Source: Burkholderiaceae bacterium
GTDB lineage: Bacteria; Pseudomonadota; Gammaproteobacteria; Burkholderiales; Burkholderiaceae_C
Direction of reading: 5' to 3'
DNA: 64,000 bases
Assembly (NCBI GenBank): GCA_030123545.1
Contig: CP126124.1
Location: 496,001 to 560,000 of the forward strand
The notes under the pieces are model-generated. The model was not told where the DNA came from. It ran no database searches and was given only the letters and a program-made list of their open reading frames with translations. The translations under genes were made by a program, and so were the position numbers. Positions 60,853 to 64,000 of the stretch are shown here, piece after piece; position 1 is the first letter of the stretch, and every line of letters begins with the position of its first letter.

Positions 60853-61977
60853 TCACTGCACCTGGAAGTTGGTGATCACCGTCTTGCCCTGACCCTGGAT
60901 CACCTCGGTGCCCAGTTCCACCATATCGAGGTAGTAGTTACCGGGGATGTAGCCGCGCGCGACCGCATCCTTCACGAAGCTGGCGATGTTGAGCTGCATG
61001 TTCGTGATCGGCTGCTGCGTCGGGTAGTACGCCACATAGGGCCAGGAGTTCGCGCCGCTTCCCATCGTGAACTGGCGGATGTTGTAGAGCACGCCATCGA
61101 TGTTCACGTTGGTCGCGGCAAAGCCGCCCAGTGTCTGGCTGAAGTTCCAGCTGGTGATGATCATCAGCTCGCCCTGCGTGGCCGCCGGCGGCGGCGTGCC
61201 CTTGCTGAAGAAGATATCGAAGCCCGAGTCGTAGTAGCACGGGCTGCTCTGGCAGGTCGTGGTGATGGAGCCGGTGGCGATCAGGCTCGGCAGACTGGAG
61301 ATCGGCGCAGGCAGTGCCGGCGTCGTCGTGGGGCTGTAGAGCGTCTGCTGGCCGTACTGGATGTTCGGGTAGGTCAGCACATTGCCGCTGCTGGAGCTGG
61401 GGCTGAAATTCCAGTCGAACTCGGCATCCACGCTGCCGGGCGAGCGTATCGTCGCGCTGGTGCACTGGGTGTACGAGCTGGCCGCTCCGGGATTCCAGAT
61501 GTTGCTCGACACCGTGTAGTTGCCGTACTTGTAGTAGGTGTCCTTGCCGCCCTTGCTGAGGCAGGTCTGCGGGAAGCTCTTGGAATTGGCGGTCGGCGTG
61601 CCGCCGGACGAGCCGCCGCTCGGTGGTGTGGAGCCCGTGCCGCCGGACGAGCCGCCGCTCGGTGGTGTGGAGCCCGTGCTGCCGGACGAGCCACCGCTCG
61701 GTGGTGTGGAGCCTGAGCCGCCGGACGAGCCGCCGCTCGGCGGTGTGGAACCCGTGCCGCCGGATGAACCACCGCCCGTGGACGTGCCGGAGGAAGAGGT
61801 GGGGCTGGGGTTCCACCACGAGGTGGGACTCCACCAATTGTTGCCGGATAAGCGCATGCGGTCTGCGGTGGCAGAGCCGGTCGCCGGGCTGGATGCGGCA
61901 TCGCCGCCGCCTCCGCCGCAGGCGGCGAGCGAGGCCAGGATCAGGGAAATTCCAACGTATTTGAACTGGTTCGTCAT
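60853..61977 (-). CDS. GH12-like secreted glycoside hydrolase lipoprotein
   Basis: 374 residues. A lipoprotein signal ends in LASLAACGGGG, followed by a Trp-rich stretch (NWWSPTSWWNPSPTSS). A low-complexity linker is made of 13-residue repeats (GGSSGGTGSTPPS), and a beta-rich domain starts near residue 130. The domain carries patterns of glycoside hydrolase family 12: YTVSSNIWNPG, YYDSGFDIFF, GELMIITSWN with the putative nucleophile Glu, and MVELGTEVIQGQGK with the putative acid/base Glu. Family 12 enzymes cleave beta-1,4-glucans or xyloglucan. The assignment is by motif only and should be taken as likely, not certain. Confidence 0.65.
   Translation of the reverse strand: MTNQFKYVGISLILASLAACGGGGGDAASSPATGSATADRMRLSGNNWWSPTSWWNPSPTSSSGTSTGGGSSGGTGSTPPSGGSSGGSGSTPPSGGSSGSTGSTPPSGGSSGGTGSTPPSGGSSGGTPTANSKSFPQTCLSKGGKDTYYKYGNYTVSSNIWNPGAASSYTQCTSATIRSPGSVDAEFDWNFSPSSSSGNVLTYPNIQYGQQTLYSPTTTPALPAPISSLPSLIATGSITTTCQSSPCYYDSGFDIFFSKGTPPPAATQGELMIITSWNFSQTLGGFAATNVNIDGVLYNIRQFTMGSGANSWPYVAYYPTQQPITNMQLNIASFVKDAVARGYIPGNYYLDMVELGTEVIQGQGKTVITNFQVQ
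61601..61780 (-). repeat. 39-bp tandem repeat coding the Gly/Ser/Pro linker
   Basis: Four full 39-bp units (61601-61639, 61640-61678, 61679-61717, 61718-61756) and a partial fifth. Units 1 and 2 are identical and the others differ at a few bases. Each unit encodes 13 residues, so changes in copy number keep the reading frame. Confidence 0.9.
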
Positions 61978-62337
61978 GCTGGGTTCGTCTTCCTAAGGTT
62001 CGGTTGCATACAGGCCCGCCATCGAGCGGCGAGCGTTCGGTGCATCGAAGGGAGGGATGATCGCCGGCGCTTCGTCCAGCGTTCGGCCAGGGGAGCAATG
62101 CGCGCGGATTGTGTCGGGCGACACCGTGCGCGCTGTGTCAGGATGTTCTGACACGCTGCTGCCGGATCGACTCGTCGTGGCGCTACCGTACGCGGACCGA
62201 CGCTGCCATGGGCACGCCACAGCGGCGGCCGACAGCGTCAACCGTGGTTACATTTCAGCCGGCACCGGCACAATTCGTTCAGAGTCGAAACATTCGGCCG
62301 GGGCCGGGTTTGCCCGGGGTCGGGCGACGATCGCCGC
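61978..62337. other. 360-bp spacer between GH12-like gene and uvrA
   Basis: No convincing gene is seen here. The part nearest the GH12-like gene must hold its promoter. The main structure is a pair of related dyads at 62111-62154. Near uvrA a short stem CCGGG/CCCGG (about 62310-62330) lies just beyond the uvrA stop and could act as a weak terminator. Confidence 0.6.
62111..62154. promoter_or_regulatory. Tandem dyads with GTGTC/GACAC half-sites
   Basis: GTGTCG-GG-CGACAC (62111-62124) and GTGTCAG-N6-CTGACAC (62135-62154) share the same half-site, their centres 27 bp apart. This looks like a double operator for a dimeric regulator. They lie 134-177 bp upstream of the GH12-like gene start, on the far side from its coding region. 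Confidence 0.45.

Positions 62338-64000
<1,663 letters not shown>

Noticed and set aside
61601..61780. CRISPR-like array
   Set aside because: The 39-bp units are contiguous with no spacers and encode a protein linker in frame. This is a coding tandem repeat, and no CRISPR array or cas gene was seen in the window.

Overview
The window reads as chromosomal DNA of a high-GC betaproteobacterium of the order Burkholderiales, probably close to Comamonadaceae. This rests on gene order and protein style: yajC-secD-secF followed by a DUF1631 gene, the dprA/LysM pair divergent to def-fmt, the pgk-pyk-fba-purC glycolysis/purine run, purE-purK-Sua5, and short palindromic repeats scattered through both genes and spacers. 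No rRNA, tRNA, CRISPR array or insertion sequence was seen. Both ends cut genes: the 3' part of an indolepyruvate ferredoxin oxidoreductase gene on the left, and uvrA (minus strand, lacking its 5' end) on the right.

Layout. 1-16.8 kb is housekeeping: protein export, DNA uptake processing, start-Met formylation and deformylation, lower glycolysis and purC. 16.9-32.1 kb is a catabolic block between purC and purE. It holds a two-component system facing a ten-gene operon. The operon matches, subunit by subunit, the acetophenone carboxylase system of anaerobic ethylbenzene degraders: two HyuA-type subunits (about 70 and 80 kDa), a 15-kDa zinc-finger subunit, a 75-kDa HyuB-type subunit and a UroD-like protein of about 32 kDa. 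With them are two short-chain dehydrogenases (one nearly a textbook (S)-1-phenylethanol dehydrogenase), a PaaK-type acyl-CoA ligase, a thiolase and a CobW-type metallochaperone GTPase. Together they predict: secondary aryl alcohol to aryl ketone, ATP-driven carboxylation to a 3-oxo acid, CoA activation, then thiolysis to an aroyl-CoA and acetyl-CoA. No ethylbenzene hydroxylase and no benzoyl-CoA pathway lie in the window.

32.2-42.1 kb returns to housekeeping: CnoX-like thioredoxin, purE-purK, Sua5, a degenerate SGNH lipoprotein, PBP4, tsaB-rimI-UDG, DUF1810 and a lipoate ligase. 42.2-51.5 kb is an acetoin-catabolism region: acoXABC read leftward from a clear sigma-54 promoter, with its activator AcoR 3 kb away and a small HxlR/methyltransferase/SDR group between them. 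51.6-57.3 kb has a divergent Lrp-dadA pair for D-amino acid oxidation, a serine protease/LuxR pair, an EamA exporter and pyrF. 57.5-64 kb has a DUF1800/DUF1501 secreted pair, a GH12-like lipoprotein with a 39-bp tandem-repeat linker, and uvrA.

The most notable items are the acetophenone-carboxylase-type island, the sigma-54 promoter and palindrome before acoX, an SGNH protein that has lost its catalytic residues, and a roughly 65-bp dispersed element that sits in frame inside several core genes.
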